Part shown: piece after piece, positions 10,411 through 21,322 of the stretch
Position numbering within the stretch: the stretch's first letter is position 1
Layout of the letters: the number at the start of each line of letters is the position of its first letter
Assembly: GCA_022835595.1 (NCBI GenBank)
Contig: BQUP01000002.1
Coordinates: 124,001-188,000, forward strand
DNA from: Cystobasidium ongulense
Taxonomy: Eukaryota > Basidiomycota > Cystobasidiomycetes > Cystobasidiales > Cystobasidiaceae
Reading direction: 5' to 3'
DNA length: 64,000 nt
Made by a program: the position numbers and the translations under genes
Notes under the pieces: generated by a model
Databases searched by the model: none
The model's input: only the letters and a program-made list of their open reading frames with translations
What the model was told of the DNA's origin: nothing

Positions 10411-11911
10411 ATGGCCGACGGTATGTCTCTTCACTCGCGCACGCCATCGTCATCGTCCTCGTCGTTCGCTCTCCGGTGCATCCGTCCTCGTCCTCGTCCG
10501 ACCTCTCCATTCATTGTCCTCGCCGTCCTGCCTGCCACATTCAAACGCAGAGCTGCTCTCCAACAGCATGATGCACCTCACCCGAGACTAGCGATGCTTT
10601 CTCCGGATCCTCCTGTACCCGCTGTGTTATCCCTCGTGGATTCTTCAAGCCGTTCTCGATGTCGGACATGCCGCCTGCATGCTGAAGGGCAGGACGCAAC
10701 GCCTGCCTTTCCTGCCGCCAAGCACGAATCCGCCTCGTACTTCCGGTGTAACGTCCCTGTTATACCCTCTTCGCCTCTTCGCTTTTGACGACATCTACGA
10801 TACGCTCCTCACCATAAACTTGGTCTCGCCCGCTGACCGCCGGCTCGCACCGTTCTCTCGCCCTTTTTCTACCTACCCTCCCATCACTTCCATCAGACGC
10901 TTGGGCAAACAACGGAAATGGAAATGGAAGAACTCCTTCTCCCAGAAGAGAGGATGCTCCTGCCGATAGCAGGGCCGACAGCAGGTGAGCATCGGGCTTA
11001 CGCTTTGACATACATATCTAACCTTTATCAATTCTACCACCTGCAGAGAGCCTGCCAGAGAAACTAGAGATCTACCTAGAGAACCGCGAGACGACAGAGA
11101 CAACAGGGACAACCGGGACCGACAGGACTACAGATCATCTGCCAGAGGCGGCGATGCCAGCGTCAATCCAGGCAACAACCTACACGTCCGTGGCTTGGCT
11201 ATGAGGACCACCGAGGCTGATCTCGAGGATATCTTTGGCAAATTTGGCGCTGTGAGTGGACGACATTTTCATTCATAGGCACAGTGACGCCCTCCTGGCC
11301 GCTGACCGATCCCTCGCATCTCCCCATTAGATTGAGAAATGTCAGGTCATGAAGGATCCTCGCACCCGAGAGTCGCGTGGTTTCGCCTTTGTCACCTTCG
11401 AAGAGCCAGCTGCTGCTGAAGAAGCTATCTCTGCTTTAAATGGCACCACTCTTGACGAAAGGACCATTATTGTTGAGAAAGCCAAGAGAGGTCGTGCTAG
11501 AACTCGTAAGTGGTTGTGCTTAATACCTTCCCTTTGCGAAGAGATGTCTAAATGGTACTGCCTCTATGAACTCCGCAAACAGCCACACCTGGACAGTACC
11601 AAGGTCCCGAGAAGAACCGCTCTACTGGTTTCGGTGGTGGTGATAGACGAGGCGGTTATGAACCACGACGTGACCGAGACTATCCTCCGCGCCGCTACGA
11701 TGATGACCGACGGGCTGCGCCTATGCGAGGTGGAGACAGAGACTTCAGAGGTAGAGATGACGACCGTCCTCCCAGACGTGACTATGGCGACGACCGAGCT
11801 CCTAGACGCGATGACGATAGAAGGCCTCCTAGACGCGACTTTGACCGAAGAGACGATGAACCACGACGGGAGAGACGTGACTACGACAGAGACGGACCCT
11901 CCAGAAGGTAA
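10411..11911 (+). CDS. Tra2-like RRM and Arg/Asp-rich RNA-binding protein
   Basis: Likely a splicing regulator of the transformer-2/SR type in the nucleus. Five exons: 10411-10420 (10 nt, MAD plus one base), 10897-10984, 11047-11251, 11331-11505 and 11583-11911; 268 residues. After an acidic, Arg-rich leader (RRED, REPRDDRDNRDN) comes one RRM: NNLHVRGLAMRTTEADLEDIF (RNP2), then RESRGFAFVTFE (RNP1) and ALNGTTLDERTIIVEKAKR. The C-terminal third is Arg/Asp/Gly/Tyr-rich with repeated RRDYGDD and RRDFDRRDD units. Intron 1 is long for this window (476 nt). The stop codon lies inside AGGTAAAAG, which could act as a weak donor; I see no good downstream exon. Confidence 0.85.
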
Positions 11912-12219
11912 AAGGCGGTTATTTCAAGTCCTAGACCAATGCCTGTTGGTGCAATTGTCTCTGTGCTGGAAGTAGCTTGCATGTAGACAGCAAATGCTGC
12001 TGATTGTACACTCTTAGCTGTGCCTCAGACTTCAGCTCGTAAAATTGGGTTCGCCCGTGCTAGCTCAGTATCTGCTTTGCAATTGATTAGAGCTACTATT
12101 ACATGCCGTATATAATCGCTTCGGTTCAGCAGACTGTCCACAGATGTTCTTTTTTGCACGTGTCTCTTTCTCTCCCAGAGACGTCGAGTCGGCGACGCCA
12201 ACGCCAGGTAGTCGGTTCT
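11912..12219. other. Intergenic gap, Tra2-like 3' end to NEO1 start
   Basis: About 310 bp holding the 3' end of the RRM gene and the promoter of NEO1. I see no RNA gene or further coding exon in it. Confidence 0.4.
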
Positions 12220-15200
12220 ATGCTTCAGACCGACATCAATGCAAGTGCATACTGTATGGATGATAACCCGAGTACCGTGACGAGCACGGAGGACGGGATT
12301 CCTCTTCGCAGCATCGTGCGTCGAGGTGGGAGCAACCTTGCGAGCAGCACTGGCAGCATGAACAGGAAGAGCAGCAGGAATACCCTGCTTGCGGCAGGCA
12401 ACAGTAGGATCAGGAAGACTCCAAGCAGGTCGAAACTCAAGGATAGCGATGAAGAAGCTTCGCAGTCGCTGCTTGGATCTGTGAGGCTCACGGATGGACG
12501 TGCTACCCTCATGGGCGAGGGAGAGCAAGATGGAGAGTACGACACTCTCTGGAAAGATCAGAATGATGAAGAACAGTCTTTGTTGGAAGAGGGAAGGATA
12601 CTCGTACGTGCCTTCTCCCTTGAACCCATACCTTCGAACTGGAATTGCAGAACCACTGACGCGCACATTGCCTTGATATCAGGACGGCAGCGCGCCTCTG
12701 AAATCCAGCAGGTCATCCATTGCAAGCAAGAACAGCATCAAACCTTTGAATTCGAAAGCTGCCCAACCACGAACGATACCGTTTGGTGCACCAGGTAAGC
12801 GCCTCTATCGGATGTAGCCGTTACTGCGGTGTACACTCAGATTGATAATGCCATTATTCGTAGACAAACTCAAGTCGCGCTTCCCCGCCAATATCGTTCA
12901 CAACCAAAAGTACAACGTCGCTACATTCCTCCCTATAGTTCTGTACGAACAATTCAAGTTCTTCTTCAACCTCTACTTTCTGCTCGTCGCACTCAGTCAG
13001 TTTGTACCCGCTCTGCGAATAGGTTTCCTCGCCACCTACATAGCACCACTGGCCTTTGTACTTGCGATTACGATAGGTAAAGAAGCATATGACGATTATC
13101 AGAGATATCTTCGCGATGTCACTGCCAATTCAACTCGGTACAAGATCCTCGACAGGACAGGTCTGGCTTTGCATGGAACGACAAGCGACGCAGCACCTCT
13201 ATCGACACTACCCAGCACATCCATAGCCTCTTCAAAGCTTCGAGTCGGCGATCTAGTACTCATAACAAAAAACCAGCGCGTGCCTGCAGACTGTGTGCTC
13301 CTTCGAACAAGCGATGCAAGCGGGAGTTGCTTCGTACGAACCGATCAGCTGGATGGTGAAACAGACTGGAAGCTTCGCGTTGCAGTTGAACGGACTCAGG
13401 GTTTGCCTCAGGAGACGATGCTGCTGGACTTAGACGCCGAAGTATATGGTGAGTGAGCCCAATCTGTGCCACCTGGGGTCTCAGAAGCTGACAAGTCGCG
13501 ACCAGCCGATCCACCAAGCAAAGACATTCATAATTTCGTTGGCACATTCACTTTAAAACATCAACCTTCGACAGATGAACCCAACTTTGGCGAGGAAGGT
13601 GGACCCATCACATCAGGTCTTACAGCTGAGAATGTACTATGGGCAAATACAGTACTTGCTGCTGGCTCAGCTGTCGGTTTCGTTATCTATACAGGACGCG
13701 AGACTAGAGCTGTCATGAATACATCTCATCCCGAAACAAAAGTCGGGCTACTGGATCTCGAAATCAACAGGCTCGCGAAGGTAAGATCACACCCTATCGA
13801 AGGGTTTTTGCGGAATTAGCTGAATACAATGCATGCTCTACCAGATCCTGTGCGCTGTCACTTTCGCTCTTTCAGTAGCCCTAGTCGCATTGAATGGCTT
13901 CCGCGGGCAGTGGTATATTTACGTCTTTCGCTTCCTGATCCTCTTCTCATCCATCATTCCCATCTCGTGAGTGACAGCAGCCATTGTTTGCTCGAGATCT
14001 CGCAAAGTGACTGAATAAATGAGTGCGTCATGTAGACTTCGAGTTAACCTGGACATGGGAAAGACCGTATACGCCCATCAGATACAAACGGATTCGGAAA
14101 TTCCCGGTACTATTGTCCGAACTAGCACATTGCCTGAAGAACTTGGTCGTATAGAATACCTGCTCAGTGACAAGACTGGGACATTGACACAAAACGGTAA
14201 GCCGACCACCAAACAAGAGTGATTCGCGCAATGTTACTAAGTGGTACCGAACAGAAATGGAGCTGAAGAAGCTACATATGGGCACGATCTCGTACGCCAT
14301 CGACTCGATGGACGAAGTAGCTAGCCAGCTCGCATTATCCTTGACGCATTCAGCGGAAGATGCCGAAGCTGGGAAGCGGCAGTCAGTCAAATTGCTTGGC
14401 ACTCGTGGACGTCGAGATCTATCTTCCAGGGTTAAGGATGTCGTCTTTGCCTTGGGTCTATGCCATAACGTTACGCCAGTCACAAATGACGATGGGAGCA
14501 TAACCTATCAGGCTTCATCGCCGGATGAAGTTGCTATTGTGAATTGGACAGAATCGGTTGGCTTGACTCTACACAGCCGAGAAAGGACACGTATGGAACT
14601 CAAAGGTCCAAATGGCGAAATTTTAGCTTTCGAAGTGTTAGAGGTATTTCCGTTTACTTCAGAAACGAAACGAATGGGTATAGTCATACGTGATATTAGT
14701 ACAGAAGAAGTTACATTCTACGAAAAAGGTGCAGATGTAGTCATGGCTAAAATAGTACAGCAAAATGATTGGCTTGAAGAAGAATGCGGTAATATGGCTC
14801 GAGAAGGATTACGCACTCTCGTAGTTGGCAGAAAAAGGTTATCCCAGGAAACTTGGCAGGAATTCAACAGGAGGTATTCACTTGCTAAAGCGAGTATAGA
14901 AGATAGAAATGAGGCTCAAGCTACCGTGGTTTCGGAATTACTGGAGAAAGATTTGGAACTCCTAGGTGTCACTGGCGTCGAAGATAAACTCCAAGAGGAT
15001 GTTAAGCTTACGTTGGAGCTGTTGCGGAATGCCGGACTCAAGATCTGGATGCTGACTGGAGACAAGATCGAAACCGCTACTTGTATTGCCATTTCTTCCA
15101 AGCTTGTTTCAAGAGGGCAGTATATTCACCAAGTCGCTAAGTGTAAGTATTGAATATCAGAGCTTGGACACCTGCGATGGGAATGTACTGATGTTATCGA

Positions 15201-16624
15201 CATGAATAGTGAGCACGCCAGCTGCCGCCCGCGATGAGCTCGAGTTCATCCAATCCAAGCTAGATTGCTGTTTGGTCATCGACGGAGAGTCCCTGCAACT
15301 CTGCATCGACAACTTCCGCACCGAGTTTATAGAAGTAGCTACAAAATTGAGTGCAGTAGTAGCATGTCGATGTTCACCAACTCAAAAAGCAGATATAGCT
15401 AAATTAATAAGAGAGCATACAAAAAAAAGAGTAGCATGTATAGGAGATGGAGGAAATGACGTTTCAATGATTCAAGCTGCTGATGTTGGTATTGGTATCG
15501 TAGGTAAAGAAGGAAAACAAGCTTCTTTAGCTGCAGATTTTTCTATTAATCAGTTTAGTTTTTTAACTAAATTATTAGTTTGGCACGGTAGAAATAGTTA
15601 TAAAAGGTCTGCTAAATTAGCTCAATTTGTCATTCATAGAGGTTTAATCATCTCTATTATACAAGCTGTCTTTTCGAGGTGAGTCACACCTCTTTTAAAG
15701 TAAAAAATGTTAATACCGCCATAGCTAATTCTTCCTCTTACTATTCCATCTTCAGCGTGTTCTACTTCGCTCCCATAGCTATATTCCAAGGTTGGCTTCT
15801 AGTCGGCTATTCGACAATTTATACCTGTCTACCAGTGTTCAGGTGGGCGAAATCTCAACCTTCCCATTCATTACGTCTGTACTTTGATGCTTACCGTCTT
15901 TCTTTTGAAATTAAGTCTGGTATTGGATCGCGATGTAAATGAGGATCTGGCGCTTCTATACCCAGAGCTTTACAAGGATCTTGTCAAGGTATGTCTTTTC
16001 ACGGAACAAACTTGAAAGCAGAGACATATTAACGTGCTTCATTGTTTTTCACTTTTGCCTGGATCGCTTGATCTGTCGACCGACAGGGACGGTCTTTATC
16101 ATACAAGACTTTCTTCGAATGGCTCATGATTTCAGTCTATCAAGGTGGTGCAATTATGATGATGTCTTTAATTTTATTCGAGAATGAATTCTTGAATATA
16201 GTCGCTATTTCATTCACTGCTTTGGTTTTGAATGAATTGATCATGGTCGCATTAGAAATCAGTACTTGGTGAGTTTTTCCGTCTTTCCCCTACTTTATTC
16301 CAAGTTTCCCGTTGTGTCACTGCAGCTATAACAGCGGAGGCGACCGGGATGCAGGAGAAGCTTTTAGCTGATGAACTTCATTTCCGTCACCTATTTCTAC
16401 AAATTAGGCACGCATACATGATTATCTCCGAGATAATAACATTATTGGTTTATATAATAAGTATGGCATTCTTACCTGAATATTTCGATTTAAATTTCGT
16501 ATTATCTTCTCGATTTATTTGGAAAACTTTTTTAATAGTTGCAATTTCTTCATTACCTTTATGGATTTTTAGTAGTGTTAAACATAAATTCGCTCCTGCT
16601 AGTTATGCCAAACTGAGAGCCTAA
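12220..16624 (+). CDS. NEO1: NEO1, P4-type phospholipid flippase
   Basis: A P4-ATPase of the Neo1/ATP9 branch that keeps phospholipid asymmetry in Golgi and endosome membranes without a Cdc50 subunit. Twelve exons: 12220-12603, 12683-12794, 12864-13448, 13506-13780, 13845-13966, 14036-14196, 14255-15142, 15210-15678, 15756-15842, 15916-15988, 16087-16268 and 16408-16624; 1184 residues (yeast Neo1 is 1151). Motifs: [20 protein letters not shown] (TM1-2), [12 protein letters not shown] (actuator), [14 protein letters not shown] (phosphorylation Asp), [25 protein letters not shown] and [19 protein letters not shown]. The basic N-terminus is divergent, and ATG 12256 is an equally good start. One acceptor is AAG (15915). 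Parts of exons 7, 8 and 12 have markedly AT-ending codons. Confidence 0.95.
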
Positions 16625-17114
16625 AAACATACACAAGGGAGAAAGAAAGATACTGGTCCCGGAGTGGTCGGTTCAGGAAAGGCATGGTTCAGCCAGACAG
16701 ACAGTACCTCCGTTTGTTCGAAGTCGGTGTTGTACCGGTACAGTAGATGATAACAGCCCAAAGTCATGCAATTGCAAGAAGTAGCGTTAGCGTAAGATCT
16801 GTAGGGAGCCTGAGTCTATGGCCCTGTCGTGAAGACCGCTTGCGGTATAGCACTGCTTCACCGGAATAATCATGGTCCAAACTTGGCAAGAAACGCTGAC
16901 TATCGGAGTGTAGGCTAGCTATATGCATTACTTCAAGGAGTAGGCAGGCATCTGAAGAAGTCCTCCTTTTCAGGGTTACAGGAATCGTACCTCTTTTACT
17001 GTTTCTTTGGAACACATGCTTATAGTAAAGGGGGGTATCAAAATTTTATAGCGAGCGATGAAGAGCCATACCTCTGCGAGGTCATGTGCTCCTTTAACCT
17101 AAATGTCAGGATGT
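16625..17114. other. Convergent intergenic region
   Basis: These 490 bp lie between two gene 3' ends. I found no open frame with support. A 12-bp perfect palindrome, TGTACCGGTACA, starts at 16731 and recurs at 26042. Confidence 0.4.
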
Positions 17115-17938
17115 TTACGAAGAAGCTTCTTTTTTAGCTTGCTTTGATAATCTTTCTACGGTCTCCTTAGCTAATTCTTGAGGATTCCTCTCTTCTTTCA
17201 GACCTTTGACGATAGCTTCTGATTCGGATGCAATCTATGTAAGGAAAGGAGCACGTTCGAGTTGGTCAGTATGGGAGACGAAGTGGATGGCAATGATTTT
17301 CCTGATTCTCGCCACGTAGTTTGCTCGCTCGCCCTGTTCGGCAACTTCCGGCAATTCGCATGCGCCGGACAGAGGGCGCAAGGACCGACGTGGACCTAGG
17401 CAGACTCCGAGTTGGCTCACCTTTTCGTTCCAGCTGCATTAGCCACGGAAATTGGCATGCCAATTGCGTTGGTGCGCCCACAGCCAATAGAAGAATATTG
17501 AATGGATGATGACGGAGGGTGATCGGATGGCAAGATGGAGGTATTCGAGATGGAAAATGTTAGCGAGGACGAAGAGCATTATTCCAATAGCATCTGCCCT
17601 ACCCTGGTGCATGCTCGACGGTGTTATCCTGTCCATCGTGCGTCGGTCAGTCGCTGTACATGGTCGTGTGCTGTAGAAGTAAGAGCAATGCATGCCCACC
17701 TGGATTCCGTTGATGCTCTTGTGCTTGCCGTCTTCCAGATCCTTTGCTGCGTTCTCAGGGTCGACGTTGTGCCCGTTGCTGTAGCATACAACACACTGTC
17801 AATCGACAGCAGCATGCTATTCAAGGCTCAATTGCCCACCCACCTCGAGCGAACTGCTGAGATCGCTAGGCCGCGGCTGTACTGCTGCTGGCGGGCGACT
17901 GCTCTGAGGGACGAGCGTGCGAGTGTAAAGGTGTTCAT
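17115..17938 (-). CDS. Small mitochondrial-type protein of unknown function, five exons
   Basis: Not recognised by name. Exons 17938-17844, 17778-17700, 17628-17603 (26 nt), 17433-17421 (13 nt) and 17234-17115 join in frame to 110 residues. The first 30 residues (MNTFTLARSSLRAVARQQQY) are rich in Arg, Ser and Ala and free of acidic residues, as in a mitochondrial import signal. The mature part reads SNGHNVDPENAAKDLEDGKH, then NTVEHAPGWNEKIASESEAI and LKEERNPQELAKETVERL, ending in a Lys/Ala-rich helix. The APGWNExxASESEA core looks strongly constrained, although it is split over three small exons. No membrane helix is visible. The frame is closed by short introns at every small exon, so these exons are unlikely to be chance. 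The mitochondrial location is inferred from the N-terminus alone. Confidence 0.78.
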
Positions 17939-18132
17939 GGTGAGATGGATGGATGCGAATCAAATGTCGATGCTCGAGGTTGTTGTGAGTTGTAGTCGAA
18001 GGGAGCTTGGAAGAAGAATAACAATGGTCCATAAGACCCCAATCGAGCAATAATTCGAAATGAGCGTCATGGAATCTGAAGAAAACACAAGAGCTCCAAC
18101 TCTTTCCACGACTACACAGTAGTACTCGCACC

Positions 18133-20961
18133 ATGCAGCAGTGTGCGCAGTGCAGCAAGTCGGCCGCATACACTTCTGCCCACCGACTCGCCGCGGCTGT
18201 CGAGCTTCAACTGGAGCAGCTGCCAGTGCCCTCGTGGCTGCACCTCCAAGAGCAAAGTGCAAGGCCTCGTTCAAGCAGAGCGAGAGTACGGCCATCAAGA
18301 AGCAAGCATGCGCGTTTGATGCATAGCACAAACACTCCTCCAGCCCTGCTGTACCCTCTCACTCCGGCCCGCGAAGAGCCTCACGCTTCAACTTCAGCCG
18401 CGGCCTCAACAAGCAAGAAACATGCAAACGCCGGCCATTATACACCTCGACGTGGCTTGTCTACATCTGCGCGAGCTGCAAGGGAAGAGAACAACACACA
18501 GGCGCAGTTTGTTGACCGCAAGCCTGTGGGCAATTCACCCGATGAACCGTCCTATACAAAATCCACGTCTACACCAGGACATACATCCAACGATGAAAAA
18601 GACAACAAGCCAGCTACTTCGTCAAAATCTGCTAACTCTCTACAATATCTGACTGAAGAAGTGTTACAATCACCCAATCCAAATAACAAGACACCTTCCA
18701 AAGACGAAATCAACACACTCCTTGCTTATCCGACACTTTTTGACCCTATTCGGAAACCGAGACATCCTATTGTACTGTGTCATGGTCTGTACGGGTTCGA
18801 CAGTTGGGGATTGGAGTTATTACCTGCGTTGAAGTGAGCTGGTGTATGTAGTCATCCAGGCAAAGGAATTGATTGCTGATGCTGCATAATTCACTCATCG
18901 CAGAGTACACTACTGGTCCGATGTCTTGCACGTCCTTCGAGGGATAGTAGGCGTAGATCCAATAGTAGTAGGCGTGCCAGGGTAAGCCGTCTACCTTGTT
19001 GCGCACATACCTCGGGTTCATCCTTATAACCAACTCTTGTCTACTTGTCTACAGTACCGGTGCTATCACCGAACGAGCGAAACAACTACATAACGTCCTG
19101 CGCAACGACAAGAAGCTACGAGGCAAAGAAGTCAACCTGATAGGGCATTCAATGGGTGGTTTGGATTGTAGACATTTATTGTCCAACATCAGACCTACCG
19201 AATATCATCCTGTTTCTTTAACTACTTTGGCTACGCCACATCGAGGTAGTCCATTCATGGCTTGGTGGTAGGTCACGAAAGAACTTGCTCGTGGCGCACG
19301 AGCAAGTACCTGTGATTCATGCTAATGAAATCCTGTGGCGTACTACTAGTCGTGCAAATATTGGTATCGGAGATATCGCAAAAGCAGCGGAAGAAGCTTC
19401 TAAAGACTTCTCATCCTCTTCATCGTCAAGCTCGTCGAAATCAGAAATGAATCTACCTTATTCATTGAAGACACCACTATTCTCTCGTAGTAACTGGCAA
19501 CGGGAGCACGATGAGAGGTCTGGCAAATCAGGGAAAGATCTTGAAGCTTTGGAACAAACCAAAGAAGCAGCACGACAAGCTGTTAAAGATGCTTCCTCAG
19601 CATTAAACGATCAATCGTCATCAAAAACTTCTAAAACAACAGCAGCAATAACAAAAACGGTAATAAATTTACCAGGATTAAATTACTCTCTAGGTACTTC
19701 ATTAGCATCATATTTATTAGATTTATTAGATTCACCTGCATATTCAAATTTAACTTCAGATTATTTAGAATCCACTTTTAATCCAAATACTCCAGATAGA
19801 AAAGATGTTAGATATTTTAGTATTGCTGCTAATTGTAAAAAATTACCTATTACTCATCCTCTTTGGTTACCCAAATTAATCGTTGATAAAGCTCAAGAAT
19901 TAGAAAGATTAAAAGATAAACAATTGGGTAGAGAAAGACCCGATGATTGGAAATGGGGTAATGATGGTTTAGTCCCTGTCGAGAGTGCCAAATGGGGAGA
20001 ATTGTAAGCCGCTTCAACACTTACCCTAGTCAATGTGTAATTGTTGGAGACTGACTGCCTAATTTCTCCCTTTCTAACGTCTAGCCTTGGCGTACTGGAA
20101 GGTGTAGACCATTGGTCCATTCGAGGAGGAGCAGGTTTCACTACCGAACCCAAAGCGAAAAAGAAAGCAGCTCCAGCGACAACAACACCAGCAACGGAAA
20201 AGAAATCAATAATAGGAAATGATGAAACTAAATCAAGTAGAACATCAAATGAAACAATTGGAGCAGAAGAATCAAGTGAATTAGAAAGACTAGGAGAAAA
20301 AGCTAAATCCGCTATTTCTTCTATTGTTGACATTGCTGCTCCTGTTGCGGAATCGGCTTCCAGTGTCCTGCCGGACATCAATTGGACTGATATCAATAGT
20401 GCTGTTTTTAAAGGTATTGATGCTCGTGATGGAGGTGAAAAGAATGGCAATACTTCTCAGAATAACGGCAAAACCGCCTCTACTACTGCCGACACCAACA
20501 CCAATACCAACTCCAACTCCAACTCCAAGGTTTCGGATAAGACGAATATCCAGCGGGGCTTACAGGACATGTCGGAAGCAGCTAAGACACCCACATCAGC
20601 AACAACCGGCAATAATGACGCACTAAAAACGCTAGGCAATATCGCAGGCTGGATAGTCAAGCGTATACCCCTTCCAACGTCAAGTAACAAGCAACTGAAA
20701 TCGTCGATAAATCCAGCTTATCCACTGGACGATGCTACACCGCCAGCCAAAGCAGCAGTTTCAAATTCATCCGATGATAAAGCAACGAAATTGCCCACCG
20801 CAAACAACAGTAAATCGAGTGTTACCAATGCCGCGCGTTTACTTTTTGGAAGCTCAACGAGTAAAAGCTCTAACAAGAGTTCGAATGGCGATTCTAATAA
20901 ATTCGACCGCGATCGCTTCTATGTCGCATTGTGCAAGAAACTATACGATGAAGGAATGTAA
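18133..20961 (+). CDS. TGL2-like serine lipase of the alpha/beta-hydrolase fold
   Basis: Probable triacylglycerol/acylglycerol lipase, perhaps mitochondrial like yeast Tgl2. Five exons: 18133-18833, 18904-18981, 19055-19267, 19350-20003 and 20085-20961; about 840 residues. Fold landmarks in order: HPIVLCHGLYGFDSWG (oxyanion HG), HYWSDV, VNLIGHSMGGLDCRHLLS (nucleophile Ser in GHSMG), TLATPHRGSPFMAWW, WGNDGLVPV (likely catalytic Asp) and GVDHWSIRG (catalytic His). Two Ser/Thr/Asn/Lys-rich low-complexity regions interrupt or extend the domain, one before the Asp motif and one of about 260 residues after the His motif, making it much longer than Tgl2. The long N-terminus is rich in Arg and Ser. 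ATG 18133 is uncertain; 18319 (MHSTNT) is the main alternative. Codons in 19640-19930 are unusually AT-rich. Confidence 0.82.
20494..20530. repeat. Imperfect AAC/ACC-type hexamer repeat in the lipase gene
   Basis: A run of degenerate six-base units (consensus near AACACC to AACTCC) encodes alternating Asn-Thr then Asn-Ser (NTNTNSNSNS). It is a coding minisatellite in the disordered tail. Confidence 0.6.
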
Positions 20962-21322
20962 AACCCTCTATAGACTAGTCTGGCAGATTACAATCAGCGA
21001 AAATTAGACCATACCCCATCGTTAGCCAAACCCGACCGTACATAGAGTTTTTCGTCAGTTCAGCATATGCAGTAAAGATTCGTTCATCCCCTCCCACTCA
21101 TATACACGGTGTCTTTGTGTCAATACCATAATGTATGATAGGAAGCATGTATATATTCAGCAAATAATTACGCTCTATGCGCCGATAATGACCAAGTAGG
21201 GTTAACTAGAAAAGTGAAATTACAACGACAGTACTAAGAAGCGGGGCAACTGAATCATGATTTTGACTAAAACGTAACTAAAACATCCTTCCTCTTCTTG
21301 CTTTCCTTTCCTACTGACCGGA
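20962..21322. other. Convergent intergenic region
   Basis: About 360 bp between the 3' ends of the lipase and the zinc-cluster factor. It is AT-rich with no supported feature. Confidence 0.4.

Noticed and set aside
12025-12666. 213-codon minus-strand frame opposite the NEO1 start
   Set aside because: Lies antisense to NEO1 exon 1, whose coding sense is well supported; no motif of its own.
12841-12863. Exon start at 12841 in NEO1 after CACTCAG
   Set aside because: It gives an immediate stop; the TAG at 12861-12863 restores [18 protein letters not shown], matching Neo1.
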